In this document: positions 34,377 through 42,984 of the stretch, piece by piece | How positions within the stretch are numbered: position 1 is the stretch's first letter | Layout: each line of letters opens with the position of its first letter | From: Holophagales bacterium | Lineage (GTDB): Bacteria > Acidobacteriota > Thermoanaerobaculia > Multivoradales > Multivoraceae | Reading direction: 5' to 3' | Length of the DNA: 64,000 nucleotides | Assembly: GCA_009843505.1 (NCBI GenBank) | Contig: VYDI01000034.1 | Location: 310,001 to 374,000 of the forward strand | Made by a program: the position numbers and the translations under genes | The notes under the pieces: generated by a model | The model's database searches: none | The model's input: only the letters and a program-made list of their open reading frames with translations | What the model was told of the DNA's origin: nothing

Positions 34377-35638
34377 AGCAGGTCTGGTCCGTGATCCGCC
34401 GCGAGTACGTGGAGCGCGTCAAGACGAGGGCTTTCATCCTCTCGACCCTGGGCATGCCGCTGCTCATCATCGGCATCATGGCGGTGGTCGGCTTCGTGGC
34501 GGTCCTCTCCGAGCAGTCGGAGCGACAGATCGCCCTGATCGACCTGAACGGACAACTTGGCGAACGCGTCCAGCAAGCCCTGGATCGGGCGGGATACGAC
34601 GTGGAACTGGCCGCGCCCGGAACCGGCACCGAGGAGCTGGACCAGCAGGTGCTGGACGAGGAACTCGAGGCCTACATCGTTCTCGACGACACGACGGCCA
34701 GCGAAGCCGTCTTCGCCTACCGGTCGAAGGAACCGCCGGGCGGAGTGCGCAGCCAGTTGATGCGCGCGGCCATCGTCGAGGAGGTCGTCGACCTGCGTCT
34801 CGGTCAGCTCGAGGACGGCGAATCGGTGCGGCGGCTGTTCCAGGGCGGCTCGCTGGAGTACGAACCGGTGGGCCTCGACGAGGAGGAAGCGGAGGAAGCC
34901 GAGGCCGAACGGATCACCGGAATGATCACCGGCATCGCGGGCGGCATCATCCTCTACATCATGATGCTCGCCTACGGCGCCCAGACGCTGCAGTCGGTCC
35001 TCGAAGAGAAGCAAAGCCGGGTCGTCGAACTGGTGATCTCGTCGCTGCGACCCTGGCAGCTCATGCTGGGCAAGATCGTGGGGGTCGGAGCCGTCGGGCT
35101 CACCCAGGTGGCGATCTGGATCGGCTGCGTCGCCCTGCTGGCCAGCCTTGCCTTGCCGACCCTGATCGCCGCCGCCTCGGACTTCGAAGAGCTGGCTCAG
35201 TTCCGGCAGTACCTGCCGGGCCCCGGCGCCGTTCTGCTGCTCGTCGTCTTCTTTCTGCTCGGCTACTTCCTCTACTCGAGCCTGTTCGCCGCGGTCGGCG
35301 CGATGTGCAGGAACCTGCAGGAAGCGGGCCAGACCCAGGCGCCCCTCATCTTCCTGATCATCATTCCGTTCATGCTGCAGATGATGACGTTCCAGGGAAA
35401 CAACATGCAGTGGATGAACTGGGTGGCCCTGTTTCCCTTCTTCAGCCCGATCATGATGTACCCCCGAGCCGTGATGGGGGATGTGCCCGCCTGGATGGTC
35501 GCCGTCTCGATCGTGCTGATGGCGCTGACCGTCTGGGGCTCGTCCTGGGTCGCGGGCAGGATCTACAAGGTTGGCATCCTCAGTCAGGGCAACCGGCCCA
35601 GCCCGCGGGAGCTACTGCGCTGGATCAGGGAGGCGTAA
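34373..35638 (+). CDS. ABC-2 type permease (NatB-like)
   Basis: A 421-residue permease. ATG 34373 overlaps the ATPase stop and follows GGGAGGTG. It has one N-terminal span (FILSTLGMPLLIIGIMAVVG), a large extracytoplasmic domain of about 145 residues, and five or six C-terminal spans (IILYIMMLAYGAQTLQSVLE onward). The EEKQSRVVELVISSLRPWQL segment is the coupling helix typical of NatB/YhaP permeases. Its 3' end overlaps the convergent protease gene by 14 bases. Confidence 0.9.
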   Translation: MKQVWSVIRREYVERVKTRAFILSTLGMPLLIIGIMAVVGFVAVLSEQSERQIALIDLNGQLGERVQQALDRAGYDVELAAPGTGTEELDQQVLDEELEAYIVLDDTTASEAVFAYRSKEPPGGVRSQLMRAAIVEEVVDLRLGQLEDGESVRRLFQGGSLEYEPVGLDEEEAEEAEAERITGMITGIAGGIILYIMMLAYGAQTLQSVLEEKQSRVVELVISSLRPWQLMLGKIVGVGAVGLTQVAIWIGCVALLASLALPTLIAAASDFEELAQFRQYLPGPGAVLLLVVFFLLGYFLYSSLFAAVGAMCRNLQEAGQTQAPLIFLIIIPFMLQMMTFQGNNMQWMNWVALFPFFSPIMMYPRAVMGDVPAWMVAVSIVLMALTVWGSSWVAGRIYKVGILSQGNRPSPRELLRWIREA

Positions 35639-37556
35639 GGATCGGCGGCATCGGGCAGTTGATCCAGGCCGAAACGACACGCAGCAGTTCGCCCTCCTCC
35701 ACCGTGACCTTCCGGTCCGCGGTGATGCAGGCGACTGCCGCTTCGAGCGTCCGCTTCTTCACTTGCGGCGCGGCCCGGTCCAGTTCCACGAGTGCGGCAT
35801 CGAGCGGGGTGAAGCCACACTCCCCGTGAGGGAGCAATCGTTGCTCGGGAAGCGAAAGGACCCGCCACCCTTCCGCGAAGGCCCGTTCGGCCGCCTGGGG
35901 ATCCCGATTGCCAACGTAAGCGAGCACCGACAGGAGCACGGCCAACGGGGATTGCACCGCGCCGGCCGAACGATGCCGTACCCGCGTTGGCCCCGATCTC
36001 CCGAAGGACGCCTGCATGTCTCGCAACAGGATGCGCTGGAGCGACCATTCGAACAGGTCGATGACTTCGTCCGCCTCGACAAGCGCCACGACGTTCTCCT
36101 GGAATCGCTCGACCTGCAGCGACGTGAGGCTGCGAAGCGCGGGTAGAGCGATCTCGAGGACAGGCAAACGCACTCTCGGATCGAGCCGCTCGACGACCGG
36201 AACCAGCCGCACGGTCTCCTCGTAGACGCCGTCGTCCGCCGCCGCCTCCAGGTGGGCAAGCTGCCGTCGTCGCGGTTCAGGATCACGGTCGAGCAGAAGC
36301 GCGTAGACGAGGGCCCGGGCGCCGTAGGGCTCGTGCGCGGCCACCATGACCGGCTCCGGCAGGCGGTCGATCAACCCGGCCGCGTACTCGACGTGCGCCG
36401 GCGTCGGCTGGCCGACCTGGCTGACTGCGTTTGCGAGGTTGGGACTGGGGACCCGTCCAGCTTCGACGCCCGCAAAGCCCGCGGCACCTGGAGGACCAGC
36501 CGCTCCCGGAGCACCGTCACCTGCCTCGGGCAGCTCCGGAAACTCGCCGTCCCATGACGGGTCGATCCGCCTGATCCGCTCTCCCAACGGCGGATGGGTC
36601 GAGAACATCGCGCTGAAGCCCGAGGTCGCCCGGCCGAAGAACATGTGACTCGCCTGCGGCGCGTTCGGGTTCTCCACCTTCGAACCGGTCACGAAGCCGC
36701 CGATCTTCTTCAGCGCACCGGCGATACCCCCGGGGTGGCGGGTGAACTGCACGGCCGAGGAGTCGGCCAGGAACTCGCGCTGCCGGCTGACGGCGGCCTT
36801 GATCAGATTGCCGAAGAAAGTCCCGGCAAAGCCGACAATGGCCAGGCCCGCGCCGAGCGCGAGGATCGGCACCGCACCCTTGTTGTCCTTCGATCGCCCG
36901 CCCCCGGTGTAGAACGACATCCTCAGGATGAAGTAGCCGATCATCCCGATGAGGAAGATGCCGTGCAGCAGACCGATCAGGCGGATGTTGAGCCGCATGT
37001 CGCCGTTCAGGATGTGACTGAACTCGTGGGCGATCACGCCCTGAAGCTCGTCACGGTCGAGGGTCGTCGCCGCTCCCCGCGTGATGCCGATGACGGCGTC
37101 CTGCTGCGCGAAGCCGGCGGCGAACGCGTTAATGCCCGCTTCGCCGTCCATGATGTAGACCGGCGGCGTCGACGTTCCCGAGGCGATCGCCATCTCTTCG
37201 ACGACGTTGAGCAGCCTGCGCTCGACCGGGTCCGACGTGCTCCCATCCACGAGTCGGCCGCCCAGCTCCTCGGCGATCACGCGACCACCGCCGCGCAACT
37301 GGGCGATCTTGTAAAGGCTCCCCCCGCCGACCAACAACAGCGTGCCAAACGTCGCCAGAATCAGCAGCCGCGGATCGCCGACGGCCGTCCAGTCGATTGC
37401 GCCCGTGTCGGGATCGCGGCCGAAGTACCCCATCGTGGCGGCCAGCAGCACCTCGACCGAAACCACGATCGCCAGCACCGCCAGCGAGAACAGTACGACG
37501 AGGCGGGTAGTGCCCCGCCGGGCTACGTCCTGCTGCTGAAAGAAGTCGGTGGCCAT
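35625..37556 (-). CDS. M48 family membrane metalloprotease with C-terminal TerB-like extension
   Basis: A 643-residue inner-membrane protease. Two N-terminal spans (about 18-42 and 62-83) precede the catalytic domain, with the zinc motif HEFSH at 177-181 and downstream REFLADSSAVQF supplying the third ligand Glu. Two more spans lie between them. From about residue 330 a non-membrane region follows: a Pro/Gly/Ala-rich linker then roughly 270 mainly helical residues ending in RTLEAAVACITADRKVTVEE, which resembles a TerB-like repeat. HtpX itself is under 300 residues, so this is a long variant. It sits 33 bases after the LemA gene, a common pairing for membrane quality control. Confidence 0.88.
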   Translation of the reverse strand: MATDFFQQQDVARRGTTRLVVLFSLAVLAIVVSVEVLLAATMGYFGRDPDTGAIDWTAVGDPRLLILATFGTLLLVGGGSLYKIAQLRGGGRVIAEELGGRLVDGSTSDPVERRLLNVVEEMAIASGTSTPPVYIMDGEAGINAFAAGFAQQDAVIGITRGAATTLDRDELQGVIAHEFSHILNGDMRLNIRLIGLLHGIFLIGMIGYFILRMSFYTGGGRSKDNKGAVPILALGAGLAIVGFAGTFFGNLIKAAVSRQREFLADSSAVQFTRHPGGIAGALKKIGGFVTGSKVENPNAPQASHMFFGRATSGFSAMFSTHPPLGERIRRIDPSWDGEFPELPEAGDGAPGAAGPPGAAGFAGVEAGRVPSPNLANAVSQVGQPTPAHVEYAAGLIDRLPEPVMVAAHEPYGARALVYALLLDRDPEPRRRQLAHLEAAADDGVYEETVRLVPVVERLDPRVRLPVLEIALPALRSLTSLQVERFQENVVALVEADEVIDLFEWSLQRILLRDMQASFGRSGPTRVRHRSAGAVQSPLAVLLSVLAYVGNRDPQAAERAFAEGWRVLSLPEQRLLPHGECGFTPLDAALVELDRAAPQVKKRTLEAAVACITADRKVTVEEGELLRVVSAWINCPMPPILTPP

Positions 37557-37589
37557 CGCGCAGTCGCCCGAACCCGCGAAACCGGAGTA

Positions 37590-38198
37590 CTACTCGAACG
37601 AGATCTGCGGCGCTTCGGCGATCGCCTCGCTGTCGAACTCGAGCAACGTCGCGTCCTGGCCGTGGCCGAACATCCCGGCGACCATCACGGCCGGGAACCT
37701 CTGCTTGAAGGTGTTGTACGTGGTCACCGCGTCGTTGAAGGCCTGGCGCGCGAAGGCGACCTTGTTCTCGGTCGAGCGCAGTTCCTCGCTGACCTGCATC
37801 ATGTTCTGGTTCGCCTTCAGGTCCGGGTAGGCCTCAGCCAGCGCGAACAGACGGCCCAGCGTGCCCGTGAGCACGCCCTCCGCCGAGGCCAGACCCTGAA
37901 TCGCCGCGGCGTCGCCCGGGTTCGCGGCCGCCTGCTCCAGTCCGCCGGCCGCCATGTTCCTGGCCTGGATCACCGCCTCAAGGGTTTCCCGCTCGTGACT
38001 CATGTAGCCCTTCGCCACCTCGACCATGTTCGGGATCAGGTCGTAGCGCCGCTTGAGCTGGACCTCGATCTGCGCGAAGGCGTTCTGGTAACGGTTCTTC
38101 AGCGTGACGAGCTTGTTGAAGGTCCCGATCAGCGACGCGCCGAAGATGACGGCGAGGAGTACCAGCCCCGCCAGAATGATGATCGTCAGAATGCTCAT
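37590..38198 (-). CDS. lemA: LemA family protein
   Basis: A 202-residue protein with one N-terminal membrane anchor (ILTIIILAGLVLLAVIFGAS) and a long helical body. Characteristic LemA blocks are FNKLVTLKNRYQNAFAQIEV, LKRRYDLIPNMVEVAKGYM and ENKVAFARQAFNDAVTTYN. LemA forms a helical bundle facing the periplasm and is usually encoded next to an M48/HtpX-type protease or a TPM-domain protein, as here. The C terminus QISFE is acidic and short. Biochemical role is not settled. Confidence 0.92.
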   Translation of the reverse strand: MSILTIIILAGLVLLAVIFGASLIGTFNKLVTLKNRYQNAFAQIEVQLKRRYDLIPNMVEVAKGYMSHERETLEAVIQARNMAAGGLEQAAANPGDAAAIQGLASAEGVLTGTLGRLFALAEAYPDLKANQNMMQVSEELRSTENKVAFARQAFNDAVTTYNTFKQRFPAVMVAGMFGHGQDATLLEFDSEAIAEAPQISFE

Positions 38199-38211
38199 GA
38201 GGGCGATGCTG

Positions 38212-40335
38212 TCACAGGCGGAAGGTGTACTGCGCCTTCACTGCCAGCCTCGAGTCCTGTTGCCGGAAGTCGCTTCCCCGCTCGCCCACCTCCTGCACCC
38301 AGCCCTGACCGAAGATGAAGAACAGGTCGTTCCCCGGCTCGAGGGTCCAGCGCACCCGGCCCTGGAAGCCGAGATTCCCCGAACGGTTGTCGAACTGCAG
38401 CACGTTCGCGAAGGACAGCCTGGGCGAGAGGGCGTAGTTGAACTCGGCCCGGTGGATTCTGGCGACGAAGTCGCCCTGCGGTAGCCGCGCGAAGGTCTGG
38501 CTCGTGTTCACGCTGATCGTCAACCGTGGCGGCGCGGAGTACCTAAGGCTCACGCTGACCCTCTCGGCGTCTCCCGACCAGAAGCTGCCGAAGGTGACTC
38601 CGAAGCTCCCCTGGAGCCGGCGCTTCTGCGCCGAGGTGAAGAAGATCCGGAGCGGCGTGAAGTCGTATTCGCCCGGCGGCAGAACCACGCCCGGGGAGAT
38701 CTCGAACGGCTCGAACAGCCGTTCGTAGGTCGGGTTCACGTCGAACAGGCTGTGCAGCGAGTCGCCCGACTGGAAATGCCAGTCGACGAGGGTGAAGTAG
38801 AAGTCCCGACTCTCGACGAGGCCGTTGTCCAGTCGCTTGAACTCCGTGTAGAAGACGTCGTGGTACATCTGCTGGATTCCCAGCCACTGGTTCTTCGGCC
38901 GAGGGTTGAAGCTGGCGCCGAGCCGCAGCATGCGCACGTTGCGGCGCTGTACGAATCCGAGCGCGGGATCGAAGTTCTCCTGGATCTCGCGCCACTGCAC
39001 CTGGGCGTCGTACCGGTCGTTCGGGAAAGCGGCCGCGAAGCCGAAGGACGCATCGTTGTCCGCAGTGCCCTCACCGGAGGGGCCCTCGTTGTCGCTCTCG
39101 AGTCCCCAGGCGTTGAAGACGAAGTTCCGGCCGCTGCCCAGGACATCCGAGGTGGCCAGGCGGAGATCCACCCCCATCGTGGTCGCGTCCGTCGTGGCGG
39201 CCTGGTTGCCGCTGGTGACGAGCGCGCCGACGTACGACTGCTGCCAGAAGTTCTGCCGGACCCGTCCGACGAACATGCTCTGGTCAGGGGCGAACGAGGT
39301 GTCGCGCGTGCCGACGTTGAGCACGCCGACTTCGGTCCGGCCCACCCTGCCGGTCAGCTTCAGCCCGTAGTCGAGCGGCACCTCCCGGCCTCTGAGCAGA
39401 CCGATGCGACGGCTGAAGAAGGGGAAGATCTCCGCTCCCGTGCTGGGGATGCCTCCCGGCTGGCTGACCCCGGTGGTGGCGAAGTTGAAGACGCCGGCAT
39501 CCTGCAGGAAGAAGGACCGCTTCTCGGGAAAGAAGATCGAGAAACGGGTCAGGTTGATCTGGCGCGCGTCGACTTCCGTCTCGCCGAAGTCCGTGTTGAA
39601 CGTGGCCGTCAGCTTCAGGTTCGGCGTCACGTTGTAGAACAGGTCGAGCCCCGGCTTGCCGCGCAGGCTGTCGTCGCCGCTGCCGGCGCTGTGATCCCAG
39701 CGCCCCGCGACGAACGGCCGGATGTCCAGGCCGAGGCCCTGCTCCAGGCCACCGAGGCCGGAGATCTCACCCGCCTCCGAGACCTGGAAGAACTGCGCGT
39801 CGAAACGGGCGCCCGCCCAGCGCGCCTCCTCGAACTTCCGCTGGATGTTCCGGCTGATGTTGAACCCCCAGACTGTGCCGTCCGGCGGGAAGTTCAGGCT
39901 CTTGAAGGGGATGGCGAACTCCGCGCTCCAGCCCCGGCCCGAGCGCTGCGTCGCGACGTTCCAGATGGCGTCCCAGTCCTCGTTCGTCTCGCCGTTCGCG
40001 AACACGAGACCGTCGACCAGAGCGCCGTTCGGGTTCGTCGAGAAGTAATAGGCGTTGCTCTGATCGCGGAAGGTATCGAGCAGAAACTGGACGTAGTCGT
40101 CCGGCCTGAGCGAGGCGTCGCGCGCCATCTGCGACGCGAGGACCCGGTCCGGTTCGGAGTCGTGGCACATCACGCCAATGTAGAGGTGGTCCGCGTCGCG
40201 CAGCAGGGTGACCTCCGTGCGCTCGCTCGGCACGGCGCCCTCCGTCGGGATGCGTTGCACCAGGTTGCCGATCCGGGGCGACGACTGCCACGCCGGTTCG
40301 TCCAGGACGCCGTCGAGGAGGATCGGCTCCGACAC
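38212..40335 (-). CDS. DUF5916 outer-membrane-type protein with CBM9-like domain
   Basis: At least 707 residues from GTG 40335. The N-terminal part (EPILLDGVLDEPAWQ to about 210) is a CBM9-like beta sandwich and the rest matches DUF5916, a predicted beta barrel with repeated aromatic strands, ending in AQYTFRL. The open frame continues upstream of 40335 and encodes a convincing signal peptide (TLLCGSLAFGASF followed by AIGQDEASRP), but it contains no ATG, GTG or TTG before the amidohydrolase stop at 40445. Translation may start at CTG 40437 or ACG 40440, perhaps by reinitiation after that stop. Such proteins are common in Bacteroidetes and Acidobacteriota outer membranes; ligand unknown. Confidence 0.82.
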   Translation of the reverse strand: MSEPILLDGVLDEPAWQSSPRIGNLVQRIPTEGAVPSERTEVTLLRDADHLYIGVMCHDSEPDRVLASQMARDASLRPDDYVQFLLDTFRDQSNAYYFSTNPNGALVDGLVFANGETNEDWDAIWNVATQRSGRGWSAEFAIPFKSLNFPPDGTVWGFNISRNIQRKFEEARWAGARFDAQFFQVSEAGEISGLGGLEQGLGLDIRPFVAGRWDHSAGSGDDSLRGKPGLDLFYNVTPNLKLTATFNTDFGETEVDARQINLTRFSIFFPEKRSFFLQDAGVFNFATTGVSQPGGIPSTGAEIFPFFSRRIGLLRGREVPLDYGLKLTGRVGRTEVGVLNVGTRDTSFAPDQSMFVGRVRQNFWQQSYVGALVTSGNQAATTDATTMGVDLRLATSDVLGSGRNFVFNAWGLESDNEGPSGEGTADNDASFGFAAAFPNDRYDAQVQWREIQENFDPALGFVQRRNVRMLRLGASFNPRPKNQWLGIQQMYHDVFYTEFKRLDNGLVESRDFYFTLVDWHFQSGDSLHSLFDVNPTYERLFEPFEISPGVVLPPGEYDFTPLRIFFTSAQKRRLQGSFGVTFGSFWSGDAERVSVSLRYSAPPRLTISVNTSQTFARLPQGDFVARIHRAEFNYALSPRLSFANVLQFDNRSGNLGFQGRVRWTLEPGNDLFFIFGQGWVQEVGERGSDFRQQDSRLAVKAQYTFRL

Positions 40336-40444
40336 GACCGTGACGACCGCCGTCCGGGTCGGCCGGCTCGCCTCGTCCTGACCGATGGCGACGCCGGACG
40401 AGAACGAGGCGCCGAATGCGAGCGAGCCGCAGAGCAGCGTCGCT

Positions 40445-41812
40445 CTACTCTGACTGCAACAGCGCGTCGCGATCCACCCACTCGCCGCGCAGCATGACGC
40501 GGTCGATCTGGAGCGTGTTCCGGATGTCGGCTAGCGGATCGGCGTTCAGCACGATCAGGTCGGCGCTCATGCCGGCGGTGAGCGTTCCGAAGTCCGCTTC
40601 ACCCACCGGCGGCACGCGCCCCGCACCGGTCGCCGTGGCTGCAACGAGAGTCTCCATCGGCGTCAGGCCGGCCTCGACGTAGAGCTCGAGCTCGTGGTGG
40701 GTGCCCCATCCCATCGGCACGTTCGGCGTTCCGCTGTCGGTACCGAGGGCCACCTGGATGCCGTGGTCGTGGAGCGCCTTTGTGAAGTCCTGCATGTGCC
40801 GGAAGGAGAGCTTGCGCCCCTCGAAACCGTCCGCCGCAAGAACGGCGGCGCGCGTCTCCTCGTCGCTCCAACGCTCGAGCACACGCGGGTTCATCACCGC
40901 CCGCAGTTCCGGGTCTTCCAGCAGCTCCGGATGCTCGGCGAAATGCCAGTTGTTCTGAACGATCGACAGGGTCGGCGCGAAGCCGCAGTTCTTCTCCAGG
41001 CACAGGTCGAGGAACGCCTGGCTGGGCACCGGGTCCTCCATCGGCACGCCGCCGCCCGGTCCGAACGTCCGCACCGTGGTGTGCATGAACTCGTTCAGGC
41101 CGACCTCGAGGAGCTGCATGCCGTCGGCTTCCTCGTTGATGTGGGCAACCGGGATGAGCCCGTTCTTGTACGACTCGTCGACGATCGCGGCCCGGATCTC
41201 CGGCGGGATCTTCAAACCGGGTTCCGCGACCTCGTTGATCCACATCTTGGTGAAGTGAACACCGAGGGCCGCCTGCTCCCGAACCTGGGCGCGCGCCTCC
41301 TCCGACGTCGTCGGCGTATGCGGGAAGCTGGAGTTGAAGCCGCCCGGGTAGGAGAAGCCCAGGCCGGCAGTGAACGCCCGCGGCAGATCGGGGCGCCCGG
41401 CGTTCGCCTCCAGCATCAGAGCCACCTTGTCCGGAGAGTCCGAGCCGATGCTGCGGGTCGTCGTCACGCCGTAGTAGAGCTGCGCCCGGAGCGCCTGCTC
41501 GGTCGCCTCCACCGGGCCGCCGTAGTGAGCGTGCAGGTCGACCAAGCCGGGGATGACCGTCTTGCCAGCGGCGTCGATGACTTGCGTGCCGTCGGGCACC
41601 TCGACGGCGTCGCTCGGTCCGGCTGCCCTGACGCGGCCGTCGTCGATCAGAATGACGGCGTCGGCGACGGGGTCGCCGCCCGTGCCGTCGATGAGCCGGG
41701 CGCCGACAATCGCCAGGTCGGCGGGCTCTACCGGCTCGGCATCAGCACCGCAAGCCGCGAGGAGGGCGACCGCCAGGAGGGCGAGAGTTGAAACCGCAAA
41801 GTCTCTCTCCAT
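40445..41812 (-). CDS. Amidohydrolase lipoprotein (imidazolonepropionase-like)
   Basis: A 455-residue exported metallohydrolase. The signal peptide ends in the lipobox LLAAC. Metal-site motif HAHYGG follows the strand VIPGLVDLHAH; later conserved residues are in FTKMWINEVAEP (a possible carboxylated or coordinating Lys), PVAHINEEADG and GTDSGTPNVPM with the catalytic Asp. The C-terminal strand GTLTAGMSADLIVLNADPL is the usual small beta domain of the family. Relatives hydrolyse dipeptides, cyclic amides or lactones; substrate cannot be told. It is transcribed just ahead of the DUF5916 gene. Confidence 0.88.
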   Translation of the reverse strand: MERDFAVSTLALLAVALLAACGADAEPVEPADLAIVGARLIDGTGGDPVADAVILIDDGRVRAAGPSDAVEVPDGTQVIDAAGKTVIPGLVDLHAHYGGPVEATEQALRAQLYYGVTTTRSIGSDSPDKVALMLEANAGRPDLPRAFTAGLGFSYPGGFNSSFPHTPTTSEEARAQVREQAALGVHFTKMWINEVAEPGLKIPPEIRAAIVDESYKNGLIPVAHINEEADGMQLLEVGLNEFMHTTVRTFGPGGGVPMEDPVPSQAFLDLCLEKNCGFAPTLSIVQNNWHFAEHPELLEDPELRAVMNPRVLERWSDEETRAAVLAADGFEGRKLSFRHMQDFTKALHDHGIQVALGTDSGTPNVPMGWGTHHELELYVEAGLTPMETLVAATATGAGRVPPVGEADFGTLTAGMSADLIVLNADPLADIRNTLQIDRVMLRGEWVDRDALLQSE

Positions 41813-41878
41813 AGTTGAGGCAGGCTAGCAGCCGGCCTCAAGTCGCCGCCGGCCCCGAGAACCGAGCAGTGGGTCAGG

Positions 41879-42304
41879 TCACCGACAGGTGTAGTAGAAG
41901 TAGCCGGGAGGCCCGAAGATACCCTCGGCGGGCACGAACGCCCACCCGCAACCGCCGCCATAGTCCGCACACCCTGAACGGCATTGGCGACCCGCTTCCA
42001 GACAGTCATTGGCGCAGTTCGGGTCGTCGTCGTCACAGGCCGACACGCAGACGTTCATGTCGGCGTCGCACGACACTACACAGTCGGCCCTCACAGAGGC
42101 TGACACGACGCCCACCAGCTTGTTCTTCGACCCCACTCGTGAGACTAGGGCCTTGACGGGCTTCACCAGTTCGTCGAACAGAATCGACTTCACCGACGCC
42201 TTCCTCGTGCCCTGACTCCCTTTCTGCTCCTCGGCCGCGAGTCCGCCGGTGCCCAGCAAAACGACCACCAAGGCGGCCAGCAGATGCATGACGTTTCGGC
42301 GCAT
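41879..42304 (-). CDS. Small exported protein with 11-residue-periodic cysteines
   Basis: A 141-residue protein; GGAGGAAGTCC precedes ATG 42304. The signal peptide ends at GGLAAEE. A short basic region is followed by a cysteine array: Cys 75, 79, 86, 90, 97, 101, 108, 112 and 119, that is C-x3-C-x6 repeated exactly four times plus one more Cys, with a tenth at 140. The period of 11 residues equals three helical turns, so the cysteines would line one face of a helix. That layout recalls copper-storage helices and twin CX3C proteins, but no family is recognised. The intervening residues are acidic (DDDDPN). Metal binding or disulfide stapling is an inference. Confidence 0.75.
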   Translation of the reverse strand: MRRNVMHLLAALVVVLLGTGGLAAEEQKGSQGTRKASVKSILFDELVKPVKALVSRVGSKNKLVGVVSASVRADCVVSCDADMNVCVSACDDDDPNCANDCLEAGRQCRSGCADYGGGCGWAFVPAEGIFGPPGYFYYTCR

Positions 42305-42318
42305 GGACTTCCTCCATC

Positions 42319-42332
42319 GTGTGTGTGTGTGT
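42319..42332. repeat. (GT)7 dinucleotide tract in a leader
   Basis: Seven uninterrupted GT units lie 15-28 bases upstream of the start codon of the cysteine-array gene (read as CA on its coding strand), just before its ribosome binding site. Such tracts can vary in length by slippage and alter spacing. Confidence 0.6.
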
Positions 42333-42437
42333 GGAACCCGAAGGCTCCGTTGAACCGTCAAGTGCGGCGTTACAGGGTCGGCACGCAAGTGAGAAGAGCC
42401 CTCCCTTGCTGGATCAGTCCCTTGTTGGATCGTCGGA

Positions 42438-42641
42438 TCAGTCGCCAACCTCGATGATCGGTGGGCCTTCCCCTTGCACCAACTCGATGATCCGCTTGAC
42501 CGACCTGTCGGCATTGGCCTTCGATGAGAAGCCCTCGCCACCACTAGCTACCGGCTCGCCGTTGGCTGCGACGAGACGCAAGCGCCAAGGTTGAGAACGG
42601 CCGGACCCGTCGTTGTAGACTTCGAAGTGCACCTGCCTCAT
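42438..42641 (-). CDS. YegP-like (DUF1508) small protein
   Basis: A 67-residue protein, AAAGGAG ahead of the ATG. HFEVYNDGSGRSQPWRLRLV, GEPVASGGEGFSSKANADRS and the final helix VKRIIELVQ match one DUF1508/YegP unit (beta-beta-beta-alpha). YegP itself has two units; this is a single-unit form. Cytoplasmic. Function unknown. It lies 133 bases upstream of the cysteine-array gene, and both are preceded on the coding strand by CGCACTTGAC. Confidence 0.82.
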   Translation of the reverse strand: MRQVHFEVYNDGSGRSQPWRLRLVAANGEPVASGGEGFSSKANADRSVKRIIELVQGEGPPIIEVGD

Positions 42642-42984
42642 GATCTAGATACTCCTTTGTCAGAAGACGCGTCAAGTGCGCTTCAGTTCAAGTTCAAGTT
42701 GACAGGTTCCTATGTTGGTGCCTCTGAGCGATACACGGCAACCCGCAGATAGGCCCATACAAACGCACGGTACCCCTGTGGATGCAAGGCGACGGTGGAA
42801 CAGCGCACCTCCTGGGCACGGGCACTGTAGACCGAACCCTGGCCAACTCCTGCCGCCCTACACATCGACGTGCCGAATCGACCAGAAGACTACGAGCACC
42901 GCAAGGGCGCGGGTCCACCGAGCGGTGTGACGCAGGAGGCGCTCAACCTGCTCTTCATGCGTCAGCCGACGAGCCACTAGGGAC
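42642..42984. other. Gene-free stretch
   Basis: No coding frame is supported. Near the left end (about 42672-42702) the plus strand has a short AGTTCA-type tandem. The decamer CGCACTTGAC, read on the minus strand (plus-strand GTCAAGTGCG), occurs both here and upstream of the cysteine-array gene. It contains a -35-like TTGAC, but no convincing -10 follows. Confidence 0.4.
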
